64,000 bases of DNA from Pseudoips prasinana (GCA_951640165.1 OX621250.1:9300001-9364000), one strand, 5' to 3'; numbered from the stretch's first letter, positions 50,447 to 60,826 are shown. A program made the numbers and translations. The notes: generated by a model from the sequence alone, not told the origin.

Positions 50447-51261
50447 AGTGTTTAAAATGACTAAAGGGACTGAATCAGACTGACTGCCATTTACGGTCAA
50501 ATTGGTCAAAAATGGTCATTAACTGTCAAAAACGGTAATTTTCAGTCAAATTTGATTTCAGTAACATTTTAGTACCTTTTAAGTTTTTGTCGTTGATAAA
50601 AGTCTACAACTTCAAAATTGAAACAAAAAAGTGGTTTTTATGACTTATAGTATTATTATTTATCAAGTTAAACATTTTACATTTCTAATCATGCGTGCTT
50701 TTAAGACAAAATGGCAACGTCGCATCGCCTCGCGCATCGACTTTGAGGTCGTCTTATCCTCTCATGATATAATATAATAGAAAATAAAACGCTGCTTCAT
50801 TTAAACTTGCATATAAATTGGGTTCCTAAATAAATAAATAATTGGGTGGTAGTCGAGAATATACTATATTTGATTGAATATTTGAGTCAAATTGACTGAA
50901 TTTGACAGTAAATGGCCGGTCATTGAACAAGAATTGCCAAACTGAAGTGGCAGTGGGCAGGGCACATAGCTCGTAGAACTGACGGCCGATGGGGCAGAAA
51001 GGTTCTCGAGTGGCGACCACGTACCGGAACACGCAGCGTGGGCAGGCCTCCTACACGGTTGACCGACGATCTTGTGCGGGTCGCGGGAAGCCGCTGGATG
51101 CGGGCAGCGCAGGACCGGCTATTGTGGAGATCCTTGGGGAAGGCCTTTGTCCAGCAGAGGACGTCTTTCGGCTGATATGATGACGATGGTGATGATGATG
51201 ACCGGTCATTTAAGGTTGATGACAATTGTGCCTACTCATATTCAGTCATTTTACATCTCTA
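50447..51261. mobile_element. non-autonomous hAT-type element
   Basis: It is flanked by an 8-bp target duplication, GTCATAGT. The ends are short imperfect inverted repeats, TAGTGTTTAAAATGACTAAA at the left and TAGAGATGTAAAATGACTGA read inward from the right. An 8-bp duplication with TAG-G-TGTAAAATGAC-like ends is characteristic of the hAT superfamily. Without the nested LINE it would be about 530 bp. TGGTCA/TGACCA-type motifs recur inside (for example 50500-50550). It has no transposase. Confidence 0.8.
50925..51201 (+). repeat. RTE-like LINE C-terminus and tail (family B), nested in the hAT element
   Basis: The codons for KLKWQWAGHIARRTDGRWG, RSVGRPPTRLTDD and RVAGSRWMRAAQ are intact across 50937-51119, then the shared tail and TGATGATGATG. 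CCGGTCATT occurs at both edges (50916-50924 and 51202-51210), a 9-bp target duplication. It is the least diverged family B copy besides 35685-36045. Confidence 0.85.
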
Positions 51262-51413
51262 GTCATAGTACTTAAAAAGAACGCTGCTGCCCGTTCTTTG
51301 GAATATACTCCCTCGAAACGACTTCTACGCCCCACGGGATGAGATGGGGTGGCGATATTCATGTTAGCCGTCAACCACACAGCCAAAGTATTAATTAGAG
51401 TATATTTTTATTA

Positions 51414-51714
51414 CTAGCTGTGCCCCGCGGTTTTACAATTTTATAATTTCTGCTCCTCCCCCGTATGTGATAGCGTGATAATATATAGCCTATATGTTGA
51501 CCCGACCTCTTAGTAATATTCATGCAAAATTTGAAGTAAATCCATGCAGTACTTTTTAAGTTTAGCACGGACATACATACAGACAAACCGACAAAAATTC
51601 TAAAAACTATATTTTTGGCTTCGATATCATTTGTAGATCTCGCCACAAGTATCCTTTTTAAAAAATATTCAATGTACAGTTTTGACTTTCCTACAATTTT
51701 ATTATATGTAAAGA
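51414..51714 (-). mobile_element. non-autonomous Helitron-type element, family 1
   Basis: On the minus strand it starts TCTTTACATATAATAAAATT after an A and ends AAAACCGCGGGGCACAGCTAG before a T. 301 bp, non-coding. Confidence 0.75.
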
Positions 51715-52199
51715 TTACCCATGTTGCATGTCTTTTGTTTTATTGCAATACCTATGTGTGACGGAAATCTCACCGCATCTCATCCCGTGTGGGGACATAA
51801 GAGTTCACCGAGGGATTACCTACCAGAATACCATACCAACCCATCTGCCAAATGGGGCGAATATCCGCAGGGTTTTCGGTCAGTAGTGGATGATGATGAA
51901 AAATCTTAGTTACAGCGAAATATAAGCACATTATTTGAAAACTATAAGTTTATATTTTATGAATATATGAATTACAATATAATTCACAAAGGCCGTTATG
52001 TAAAAGCTCAAATTACGTAAAATGTGTAGAGTAATGCTGAATGTTTACGATAATGGCAATCGCACGCTATGAGTCGCTATCTGAAGTGAAAAGTCGGTGT
52101 GCGTATTACGTGTCGTGACGACGATTTGTTGCTATTGCCTACTTGTAAGGACACATTGTGTTTGGTATCGTTTTCATACATAACTTAAAATAAACTTGC
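51715..52199. other. mostly unassigned; Rep-F and RTE-tail scraps
   Basis: CAACCCATCTGCCAAATGGG near 51838 and GTCAGTAGTGGATGATGATG near 51880 look like a degraded LINE tail. Nothing else recognised. Confidence 0.35.
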
Positions 52200-52450
52200 T
52201 TACTTATCGTATGGAGAGTGGTTACGCTGGTGCCAGAGTTGTTCAAGTCGCCCAGTAGGCCTCTGACATGGCTTAACGCGTGTTGTTAATGACCGCAACC
52301 GGGACCGACAGCTTAACGTGCCCTCCGAAGCACGCAGACGCTCAGAAATTAAACTACTCTGGCGGTCCCCCATACTATGGACTGACCGCGTGCCTAGTTG
52401 CTTAACATCGCCAATAACGTACGGACCGGTGAGAGCATCTGGCTGTGAAT
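52200..52450 (+). repeat. Rep-E copy, uninterrupted
   Basis: CTTATCGTATGGAGAGTGGT, GTTCAAGTCGCCCAGTAGGC, GACATGGCTTAACG, GCTTAACGTGCCCTCCGAAG and ATCTGGCTGTGAA define the family. It is the reference empty site for the insert at 23137-23531. Confidence 0.75.
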
Positions 52451-53211
52451 AAATAAACTTAAACTAATTCTTACTTAGAGTTAAAATAAATAAGGCAGTT
52501 TATCGGGTACCGTCATGTGACAAAACTACGGTGTGTGATACAGATGAACCTTTTCGTATCAATGCAATGCCCTCTTCGATCCTCAATCGGACTAGAGGCA
52601 AATGTTTTCGCGTATTAACGTAGAGCGACAGTTTCACAAAACGTCCCTAAAACATTGACCTTCTCGTATCTCCCCGTCAGTAACCGCTCAGACTTTAGGT
52701 TCAAATCCCAAAGGGGGATGCCATCCGGCGCGGGTACTTAGTTTGTCGTTTTATTTGCTAGACGGCTGGATCCCACGCTCACCGGATAATAGAGGCATTG
52801 CCGGTGAATCAGTGAAAGAGAAAGTGAAAAAAAAGGTGTGTGCTATTATAATAATGCAGATTTACACAAAATATAATTTTGTGCCATTTTGTTAAAGAAA
52901 TAAAACATTTTAAATCATGGCTAGTATAAAATAAACTAATAAATATGTGGAAAGCTATCGTTGGTAGATAGTTTAGGAGCCTTTAAAGGCGAGTGGAGGC
53001 TCGAGGACATCCTCTTTGGGCTTCGATTCTCGGCTCAGGACAGTAACTGACGTTAAGTTACATGATCGGTCTTTGGAGAGAAATAGTGTAAAAGAATTCA
53101 CGCCAACTTACTTATACGCCAGAATATACAGGTGCTGCTGTTGTTTCGGTTAAGGCCCTTAAGTGGCCTAAATACACTAAGCTCGTTGCACTTGAGCCAT
53201 CTAGGGTCGAA
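52451..53211. other. unassigned DNA with a tRNA-like scrap
   Basis: TTAGGTTCAAATCCCAAAGG near 52697 and GGCTTCGATTCTCGGCTCAG near 53018 are B-box-like, so old SINE remnants are likely. Confidence 0.35.
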
Positions 53212-53547
53212 ATGCGTGGACCGTCTGGAGGTCGCAAAATTAATTTGTCGCTTGACATGGAGAATATAACTTTATTTGATATGCACAATGATATTGTAAT
53301 TAGAAAGAGTCACAAAATTCATAAATTATGTGTACCGTCACAGAGAATTTCACTTTTCTGTAATAATGTTTTTTGTATGGCAATTCGTGTTTATAATAAA
53401 TTACCTGATGTGTTCAAAACACTAAATCCCTGGACATTTAAAAACAAACTATTTAATTTTCTATTATATATATGTTATTATTCAGTTGACGACTTTTTAA
53501 AGGAAAAATTCGATGCTACATTTAAATTGGACCATAATGCTATGTAA
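53212..53547 (+). pseudogene. LINE ORF2 C-terminal fragment (Jockey/CR1-like)
   Basis: An open frame of 111 codons contains ENITLFDMHNDIVIRKSHKI and AIRVYNKLPDVFKTLNPWTF followed by KNKLFNFLLYICYYSVDDFL. (A/V)RVYNKLP, the FKNKL block and YYSVDDFL are the C-terminal pattern of Jockey/CR1-like LINEs. No reverse transcriptase precedes it, so it is a 5'-truncated copy; 53548-53670 is probably its 3' UTR. Confidence 0.7.
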
Positions 53548-53675
53548 AATTCAAAAACTGTGCCCTTATTTCAGTACTTGGTAATTGTATTTGTCGTATT
53601 ATAAAAATTAATTTGACCTTTAAAGATTTGAGCGCCGGAAACGGCAGAATATTTTGGACATTTTAAACTGTAACA

Positions 53676-53679
<4 letters not shown>

Positions 53680-53712
<33 letters not shown>
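53680..53712. repeat. (TA)n microsatellite
   Basis: About 33 bases of uninterrupted TA. Confidence 0.95.
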
Positions 53713-53714
<2 letters not shown>

Positions 53715-53889
53715 TATGCTATGACCAAGAGGCTGACCTTTTTTTCAAAGTATCGGTATTATATAGAACTAACTATGTATTCATTGGCTTTTTAGTTGAG
53801 TAAGTGTGATAAAAATTACATAAAACTAATAATTATTACTAAGAATATGCATACTTTTTGTATAGTTTGGGTAGAAATTTGTAGCCTTT
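53713..53889. other. unassigned AT-rich spacer
   Basis: Nothing recognised. Confidence 0.3.
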
Positions 53890-54065
53890 TTTTTATCGGG
53901 ACTAGTCCCTCTTACCCACCACTGCAACTCCTGTATGCCAGGATCAACAGTGGTACACAATGAAATGACACTGAGCGGTGAGGCTCAGGCATGTCCCGGG
54001 TAAACGCTTAACTGTCTTGGATCCCGCAACGAATTTAATCAGAAAGAAAAAAGGAGGAGTTATAA
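53890..54065 (-). repeat. Rep-D copy
   Basis: CCACTGCAACTCCTGTATGC, GACACTGAGCGGTGAGGCTC and GTCTTGGATCCCGCAACGAA are the reverse of 22765-22960. Confidence 0.7.
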
Positions 54066-54114
54066 AATGAATAGTTGCAATTCCCAAATTTGTAGCAGTA
54101 AAAGTGTTTATCTA

Positions 54115-54435
54115 TCTATACATATAATAAAATTGTAGAAAAGTCAAAACTGTACATTGAATATTTTTTTAAAAGCATACTTGGGGCGTGATCTACAATC
54201 GATTTTGAAGTCAAAAATATAGGTTTTAGAATTTTTGTCTGTGTGTCTGTTTGTCTGTATGTATGTCCGGGATAAACTCAAAAAGTACTGCATGGATTTA
54301 CTTCAAATTTTGCATGAATATTACTAAGAGGTCGGGTCAACATATAGGCTACATATTATCACGCTATCACCTACGGGGGAGGAGCTGAGATAATTTAAAA
54401 AGTTTAACGCGGGTAAAACCGCGGGGCACATCTAG
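54115..54435 (+). mobile_element. non-autonomous Helitron-type element, family 1
   Basis: It begins TCTATACATATAATAAAATT after an A and ends CGCGGGTAAAACCGCGGGGC then ACATCTAG before a T. The CGCGG-CCGCG stem just upstream of CTAG is the expected Helitron 3' hairpin. 321 bp. Confidence 0.8.
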
Positions 54436-54449
54436 TCATTAATAAAAGG

Positions 54450-54640
54450 CGCTCATAGCTAGATGCTACTACCTCACCTCACCGGTCCGCAAGTGATCGG
54501 CTAGGTTAAGCAACTAGTCCATAGATGAGCAACCATCAAAGTGTTTTAATTTCTGAGCGTCGTCGTACTTCGGAGGGCACTTTAAGCGGTCGGTCCCGGT
54601 CATTATTCAACAGTCGTTAAGCCACTGTGCGGCTTGAACT
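54450..54640 (-). repeat. Rep-E copy
   Basis: CACCGGTCCGCAAGTGATCG, GTTAAGCAACTAGTCCATAG, CTTCGGAGGGCACTTTAAGC and CAACAGTCGTTAAGCCA on the minus strand. Confidence 0.7.
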
Positions 54641-55299
54641 ACTCTGACACCATGTAACCACTGCCCATACGACAAGTAAGTATTAATGAAACTTTTGTTA
54701 GTCGGGTTTGAAACGAAACTGTATTTCGTTTCAATTGATATAGACACAGAATTAAATCCATCTAGAGTGCAGTGAACACATGGTGCATTAGTGTTTAATC
54801 GCATTGTACACGTTGCGTTGCGACGAATCGCGTCTCATATATTGGATAAACGACGCCGTTACTTTCATAGAGTGTCGCCCAAACTGTATCTATATATGGA
54901 TTGAGAGATTTTGATATTGGTAAAATTTTCACAACACTTGGAATTGATTCGTCTAGTTAACTATTTTTAATAGAATATTAGCTTGTTGGGAGAAATATAC
55001 CAGTTACTTTGTGGCAATACATTACAGAAAAATATATGATGGATATGTAGTATTAATTCCGGGATGCAAGTTTCTTGTTTATACTGGCCTTTTTACATGT
55101 GCATTTTTTTGAAGGTGTTGCGAATTGCAGCCCAGCTAGGTTAATCTGACAATTAGGGGAATTAACACCACATGTAAATATTATATCTTGAGAGAAATAA
55201 TCTTGAGGATAATGATCTGTAATTGGTCGATATATCTAACAAAATAATAAAAATAGTTTGATTTCAATAAAAAGTTAAACTTACGTTAGTGAAACTACA
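54641..55299. other. unassigned AT-rich DNA
   Basis: No recognised feature. Confidence 0.35.
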
Positions 55300-55507
55300 C
55301 AATTTAAAACTTTTAATGTATTTTATGAATAACATACATAGAACCAACCGAAAGATTCATTTTTCAATCAGATTGGAACAAAATTTATATTCGTCCACTT
55401 AATTCGTCCAGCATTCCTATTGATAATAATAAATGATTCAGCCGTTTTGACGTGAAGAACTAACAAACATACACTCACAAACTTTCGCCTTTATAATATT
55501 AGTGTGA
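55300..55507 (-). mobile_element. Helitron-type family 2, 3' end missing
   Basis: On the minus strand it starts TCACACTAATATTATAAAGG after an A, then CGAAAGTTTGTGAGTGTATG. Its CTAG end is not visible. The left limit is approximate. Confidence 0.5.
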
Positions 55508-55635
55508 TAACACCCAGACTCAGGATAAACAGACATGTTCATGCACACAAATATCTATCATGGGTGGGAATCGAAACCACGCCCTCCGGTGTGAAAAGCA
55601 AGCATTTGCCAACCACACCAACAGGCGCAGCCGAA
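55508..55635 (-). repeat. SINE-2 head portion, cut by the Helitron
   Basis: CACCCAGACTCAGGATAAAC, TGTTCATGCACACAAATATC and the head CCAACCACACCAACAGG match 59108-59228. The copy is cut at the same body position at which the SINE-2 at 59958-60415 received its Helitron. Confidence 0.7.
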
Positions 55636-57299
55636 ATAAAATAAACTAACAAAGATATTGGTATATATTTATAATGAACTGACTTAATGTCATCACTTAC
55701 TCACCGTTTATGAACAGTTGAGATTTGCATCTTACCAAGTATCAAAATCAGGATCGTGCATACAAAGTATTATCCTGCAAACATTGTCAGTGCACACATA
55801 ACGCGTGAGATACTATAGCATTGTGCGCTCTACGGCCAACTTAGCCGAGTATTAACTGAAATTATTTGACTAGAATTAGGCCGAAATGGCCTTACGCCCA
55901 CTGGGACGATGTCTGCAAGGATTATGAATATTTATTACTGTTATGAACTTAATGTTTGATGTATTGAGAGAGAATTGGTTGTGATTATTTTTCAAGTAAA
56001 TCATTTGTTAAGAAGGATGGCATTTATTTATTATATTATTATTACACGCAATGTATAGCTATATGATATGTATCATTTTATGGCTATTAAAGTGTAAGCA
56101 AGCAGATAGGAATAATAAAAACATATTTCTAATTTAATATTACTCGAAAAAGGTTGATATTTGCACAGGGGTCAAAGGGGGTTTGGCTACAAATGATCTC
56201 TACTACACCACCTTTAAAAAATCTCGTGATATTACCACTAACCAATATAATCAATATAAGAAAAAAATATTACATTGATCATTTCGACCCCTATAAAAAA
56301 TCTTTGCTTATTTCCTGGCAAATGAATAACTTAGAACCCCTTAATCGCTCAATTAGATTCTCACCATTTCCCCGACAATTGCTTCAATAAACTGATCACA
56401 AAGATGATCGCCCATACGCCCCTCACAAGCTCACAAACAAATTAGCAACATTACCCATCACATATCATTTGGTAGATCGTGATCAGAGCTAATTGCCCCC
56501 AGCCGGCCGCGATGCGGTCACGAAGGAACATCATACACATTAATCATAAGCATATTGATAAACAATTGCCCTACCTTAAATGAGGGGTCAACGCTGGCTT
56601 TCCAGCTAAACTTTTTGAAGCCACCTTTTATTAATAAACAATAAAATCTCAACCTTAATCGAATGCATAATAAAATTCAAATTTCAATGACAGTGATGGC
56701 GGTTATAACATTTGATAAAGGAAACGACAGTTCGATTTTTCAGCAGCTTTCCAATTTGATTTTCGACTTTGTGTTTAGTTGCTAGGGATTAATTTTGCTT
56801 GGGATATGTGGTTACATAGATGAGGCATGTTGTCGGCGATGCTTTGTCGCGAGCCGACAAAGAAGGCACGTGGGAACGTGCGCGTGCGCGTCTTCCTGCT
56901 AAGAGAATAGTACTGTAATGTATGGTTGTTTCGTTATTGTTGATCGATTTTACTCTATTATTTTTTTAACATATATTATTATAGACTACCTTTATAGTAG
57001 ATTGATAAGTGTGTCCGAACACGTTTACGGTGATTTTAATGTCCGCAATTATTTAGAACGGTTTCGTTCACTGTAATTGTGGTAAATTGAATCTCAAATA
57101 AAATGATACATTCTGTGCCATTATTAAAAACAAACCAGTAATTGTCTATACCATCTACTACATGTTTTCCTTATGTAAGAAAACAGAGTAAGAAGTTGTA
57201 TTATTCGCACTTGCAACCTCTATCGACAAATCGAACTTAGTCACTCAGTCTTCTATTAAGTTTTTATTTCGGTTAAAGATATTTATTTTCATTACTTAA
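55636..57299. other. about 1.7 kb without recognised repeats
   Basis: A 78-codon frame at 56154-56390 has no known motif. GTGCGCGTGCGCGTCTTCCT near 56879 is a small GC-rich patch. This could be unique host DNA. Confidence 0.35.
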
Positions 57300-57560
57300 T
57301 CACCTAGTTATCGTAGGGACAGTGGTTACCCTAGTGTCAGAGCAGTTCAAGCCGCCCAATAGGCCTCAAACATGGCTAAACGACTGTTGCCATTAGGATA
57401 CAACCAGGACCGACAGCTTAACGTGCCCTCCAAAGCACAGAGACTCTCACAAATTAAACAACTTTGGCGGTCACCCATCTATGGACTGACCGCGAGCCTA
57501 GTTCCTTAACCTCGCCAATCACTTACGGCCCGGTGAGAGCATCTGGCTATGAGCACCTTA
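57300..57560 (+). repeat. Rep-E copy
   Basis: TTATCGTAGGGACAGTGGTT, AAGCCGCCCAATAGGCC, CATGGCTAAACGACTGTTGC and CGGTGAGAGCATCTGGC follow 52200-52450. Confidence 0.75.
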
Positions 57561-57627
57561 ATTAAGAATTAAGAACAATTTACTCAATATTGAGAACATA
57601 ATTTTATACATTGTTACCAGGGAGACA

Positions 57628-58027
57628 TATACAACATGTAACGTAATTAACGCACAGCCTCAAACTCCCCAATTAGAATATTATGTTGTAATCATAATAC
57701 ATACACGGTTTTTTTTATTTAACGTATATACATTGTTATTTACTAAATTAGTTTCTTGTAATAAAGTTTATTTTTCTTTATTTTGCATTGAATGATGGAA
57801 TTTGAATGAATACAAATAAAACTGCGAATTTTAAAGCCTTATTACTTTGACTTACGGTCTATTTCAATTTGTTTTGACTGTACAGGGTTAATATGACAAT
57901 CATTTTCGTAGTTTTAATTATTTTGGAAAAAAAAATACCTATATTAAAAATGATGTAAATCGATTCAGTAAACGATTCTGAACAAACTATTTTCAGGAGG
58001 TGCGTTACTTAAGTTACATGTTGTATA
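57628..58027. mobile_element. Rep-H: 400-bp DNA element with terminal inverted repeats
   Basis: The ends TATACAACATGTAACGTAAT and (reading inward from the right) TATACAACATGTAACTTAAG continue to AACGCAC with two mismatches over about 27 bases. A second copy at 18215-18590 lacks the right end. There is no coding frame, so it is a MITE-like element; a 2-4 bp TA-rich target is possible. Confidence 0.75.
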
Positions 58028-58106
58028 AAGCAGATGGCACGGTAGTTATAAATAAAAACGACAGTCGTCAAATAAAGCAAATTACTCGCATTAAATACTA
58101 TTCTGT

Positions 58107-58154
58107 AATACAAAATACTCGTGAAATCTTACTATATCACGAGTATTTTGTATT
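58107..58154. repeat. 18-bp perfect inverted repeat
   Basis: AATACAAAATACTCGTGA and its complement around a 12-base loop. Confidence 0.92.
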
Positions 58155-58160
58155 TTAGAT

Positions 58161-58790
58161 CAACAAATAGCTCAATGAAAGTTAATAACTAGTATATTAA
58201 GTAAATTGATAATTAATTAATTGGGATGTTGAACTTACTTCTGAACTACAAACAAGTTTAGCTCGAATGAAGAGCGAGTTCAATAGCAATGTTCTTACTC
58301 CAAAATTCCTCGGCCAATATTGTTTTAAGACTTATATAACAAATGGTAAGGTACTTTCAAAACCGTATAAAAAGAAATCGCTTGACAAACAAACTGACAC
58401 GGAAATCAATGTTAGTATGGATAATACGGGCACGGGCTCCTCTATGGCGTCTTGTAGATACGTATAACACACACTTTGTGGAGTTTGATATTTTTGCACT
58501 CTCACACTCAGCTTTTAAAGCAAAAGTAAATAAAATTTTATTAAAATAAACATAGAGAGATACACTAGTTTCGGGGTATACCTACGAACAAAAATTTATG
58601 AGAAACCAATATACAATGTTCCCAACAAGATGCGCACAGCTAATCTTCCTTTAAAATATGTAATTATTTTGCGGACATTAGTGTGGGTTATACGTTTATT
58701 CAATTTAAGTTATATTATAATCTGTTAGAAACACTGTAACGTATAACTGTTTTGTGTCCCAATAAAGAAAATAAAAATAAAAGATAATAA
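58161..58790 (+). other. possible retroposon 3' end, otherwise unassigned
   Basis: A 66-codon frame (58267-58467) has a Lys/Thr/Ser-rich peptide that I do not recognise. Around 58730-58790, GTTTTGTGTCCCAATAAAGA leads into an A-rich end (AAATAAAAATAAAAG), as in a retroposed 3' UTR. Confidence 0.35.
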
Positions 58791-58794
58791 CGAC

Positions 58795-59290
58795 GCGACA
58801 ACTAGCGACAGGACCGGAAAGAGGTCAGGTACAGGACTCTCCAAGGCACAGCTGTATAATACCGCCAACTCCCAGACTTCAAACTGATACTGAGCAATTT
58901 CTTTTTATGTACAGATCCCAAAAATCACTTTTAGGCCCGACCCGGGATTTTTGTTTTTTTTTTTATTAATAATAATAATATCTTGGGATATTATTTACAC
59001 ACGGCCATCTGATCCCAAACTAAGCAAAGCTTCTAATATGGAAACCAGATAACTGATATACTACATATTATACTTTTCTTTTGTAAATACATACTTATAT
59101 AGATATTTTACGACCAGACTCAGGACAAACAGATATGTTCATGCACACAAATATCTGTCCTGGGTGGGAATCGAACCCACGACCTCCGGCGTTAAAAGCA
59201 AGCATTTGCCAACCACGCCAACAGGCCCGCCTTAAACCCAGGACCTCATAATCTGCAGTTGAACGCTACCGCTATACCAACGAGGCATCA
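58795..59290 (-). repeat. SINE-4 copy split by a SINE-2
   Basis: The body (58795-58950, GACAGGACCGGAAAGAGGTC, CTTTTAGGCCCGACCCGGG) and the head (59229-59290, AAACCCAGGACCTCATAATC, CTACCGCTA, CCAACGAGGC) are separated by a complete SINE-2. SINE-4 was therefore present first. Confidence 0.75.
58965..59228 (-). repeat. SINE-2, complete, nested in SINE-4
   Basis: The minus-strand head has a B box GGTTCGATTCCCACC and GCGTGGTTGGCAAATGC; the body has TGTGCATGAACATATCTG, TGTCCTGAGTCTGG, GCTTTGCTTAGTTTGGGATC and ends in a (TTA)n run. Confidence 0.8.
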
Positions 59291-59330
59291 TCTAAGGCCA
59301 GTACTGTAACAGAAAACCATATAGTTTCTA

Positions 59331-59625
59331 CTAGCTGTGCCCGCGACTTCGTCCGCGTGTTAATTAGTTTATTTCGTTTTTCAGTAAAATAAAAGACTTT
59401 TTCTAAAATAAAAGTAGCCTAAGTTATTCCTTATTACATCAGCTACCTGCCAATAAAAGTCCCGTCAAAATCGGTCCAGCCATTTCAGAGATTAGCCGGA
59501 ACAAACAGACAGACAGACAGACAAAAATTGTAAAAAATGTTATTTTGGTGTATGTAGCGTATGTAGTAAAAACCGGCTATTTCAATATTACAAACAGACA
59601 CTCCAATTTTATTTATTTGTATAGA
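59331..59625 (-). mobile_element. non-autonomous Helitron-type element, family 3
   Basis: On the minus strand it starts TCTATACAAATAAATAAAAT after an A and ends ACGCGGACGAAGTCGCGGGC then ACAGCTAG before a T. The CGCG-CGCG stem sits 8-10 bases before CTAG. A CAGA tetranucleotide run lies at about 59506-59523. Confidence 0.75.
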
Positions 59626-59957
59626 TAAAGGCAGAACTTTCACCATCACCTACATTCGCGATCGTGTTACACAAGGCTGTACCAACAAACACGTCACAGC
59701 GACAGGTCCAGGACACGAACCCTCGACACGTACAGATACTACCGTATCGGGTTACTGATTTAGAGCGCTGTGTCGTCACTACGTGGTGGTTCAGGTGACA
59801 CTATATTGATAGGAGGTAGCGAATTAGAAGACATGATTGGAGCGGGTGGTGCAGAAATTTCAGGTAGTGAGTATACAGAAAAGCAAATGAAGAAGGCCTG
59901 CAATTGGAAGACGCTGGCGAAGAAGAGGTTGGCGTGGCTAGTAGGTACTTGCTTTTA
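59626..59957. other. unassigned with a SINE-3-like scrap
   Basis: GTCCAGGACACGAACCCTCG near 59706 is tRNA-like. A Gly/Glu-rich 62-codon frame at 59770-59958 has no known motif. Confidence 0.3.
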
Positions 59958-60415
59958 ATGTGTGCATGAACATGTCTGTTTGTCCTGAGTATTGGTGTAA
60001 TCTACACATATAATAAAATCGTAGGAAAGTCAAAACTGTACATTGAATATTTTTTTTAAAGGATACTTTGGGCGTGATCTACTATCGATATCGAAGCCAA
60101 AAACATAGTTTTTAGAATTTTTGTCTGTGTGTCTGTTTGTCTGAATATATGTCCGGGCTAAACTCAAAAAGTACTGCATGGATTTACTTCATATTTTGCA
60201 TGAATATTACTAAGAGGTCGGGTCAACATATAGGCTACATATTATCACGCCATCACCTACGGGGGAGGAGCTGTGAAAATATATTAAATGTAACGCGGGT
60301 AAAACCGCAGGGCACAGCTAGTTATCTATATAAATGTGTATTTACAAAAGAAAAGTAGTATATACAGTTAGCCGGTTTCTGCTTAGTTTGGGATCAGATG
60401 ACCGTGTGGGAATAA
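59958..60415 (+). repeat. SINE-2 copy split by a Helitron
   Basis: TGCATGAACATGTCTGTTTG, CCTGAGTATTGGTGTAA stops at 60000 and resumes at 60322 with TTATCTATATAAATG and TCTGCTTAGTTTGGGATCAG. Uninterrupted copies continue directly across this point. Confidence 0.75.
60001..60321 (+). mobile_element. non-autonomous Helitron-type element, family 1, with mapped insertion site
   Basis: It starts TCTACACATATAATAAAATC and ends CGCGGGTAAAACCGCAGGGC then ACAGCTAG. The flanks are A (60000) and T (60322) with no target duplication. 321 bp, the same length as 54115-54435. Confidence 0.85.
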
Positions 60416-60426
60416 TGTATCAGGGT

Positions 60427-60460
60427 ATTGCTATTATTGGTATCTACCAATAATAGTAAT
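60427..60460. repeat. 16-bp inverted repeat
   Basis: ATTGCTATTATTGGTA and TACCAATAATAGTAAT pair with one mismatch around TC. Confidence 0.85.
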
Positions 60461-60544
60461 ACAATACATAGTCGTAAGATACATAGTACATACAATAATA
60501 CATTGTCGTAAAATAGTGGTTCTTTTCATCTAGAGATATAAGAG

Positions 60545-60815
60545 AGGTAGGGCACAGCGTTCATTCGCTCAAAGAGCAGCCCGACTGGGGAAGTACCCCC
60601 ACCTTACAGAAGACATACCTTAATAATAACATTAATAATTTAATGTTGTGTTTCCGAGTGTGAGTAAGGTCGCCAGAGCTCATTAGAGTGGGGGGAAGGG
60701 TCAGCAACACTTGTTTGCTGCCCCTTAAAGGCCGGCAACGCACCTGCGACTCCTCTGGTGTTGCGAGTGTCCATGGGCGGCGGTGATCACTTACCATCAG
60801 GTGACCCACTTGCTC
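60545..60815 (-). repeat. Rep-I copy
   Basis: CATTCGCTCAAAGAGCAGCC, TTACAGAAGACATACCTTAA, AGCAACACTTGTTTGCTG, GTGTCCATGGGCGGCGGTGA and CACTTGCTCGTTCG are the minus-strand family order. Confidence 0.75.
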
Positions 60816-60826
60816 GTTCGTGTTAA

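Larger units (their letters stand above)
50390..51385 (+). repeat. Rep-F copy split by a hAT-type element
   Basis: The left part (50390-50446: TGCCATGATCGCCACGCTTG, GGGTTGGCGATCGG, AGATGGTCATAGT) and the right part (51262-51385: GAACGCTGCTGCCCGTTCTT, ACGACTTCTACG, GGGATGAGATGGGGTGG) are adjacent in 25795-25970. GTCATAGT is duplicated at the break (50439-50446 and 51262-51269). Confidence 0.8.
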
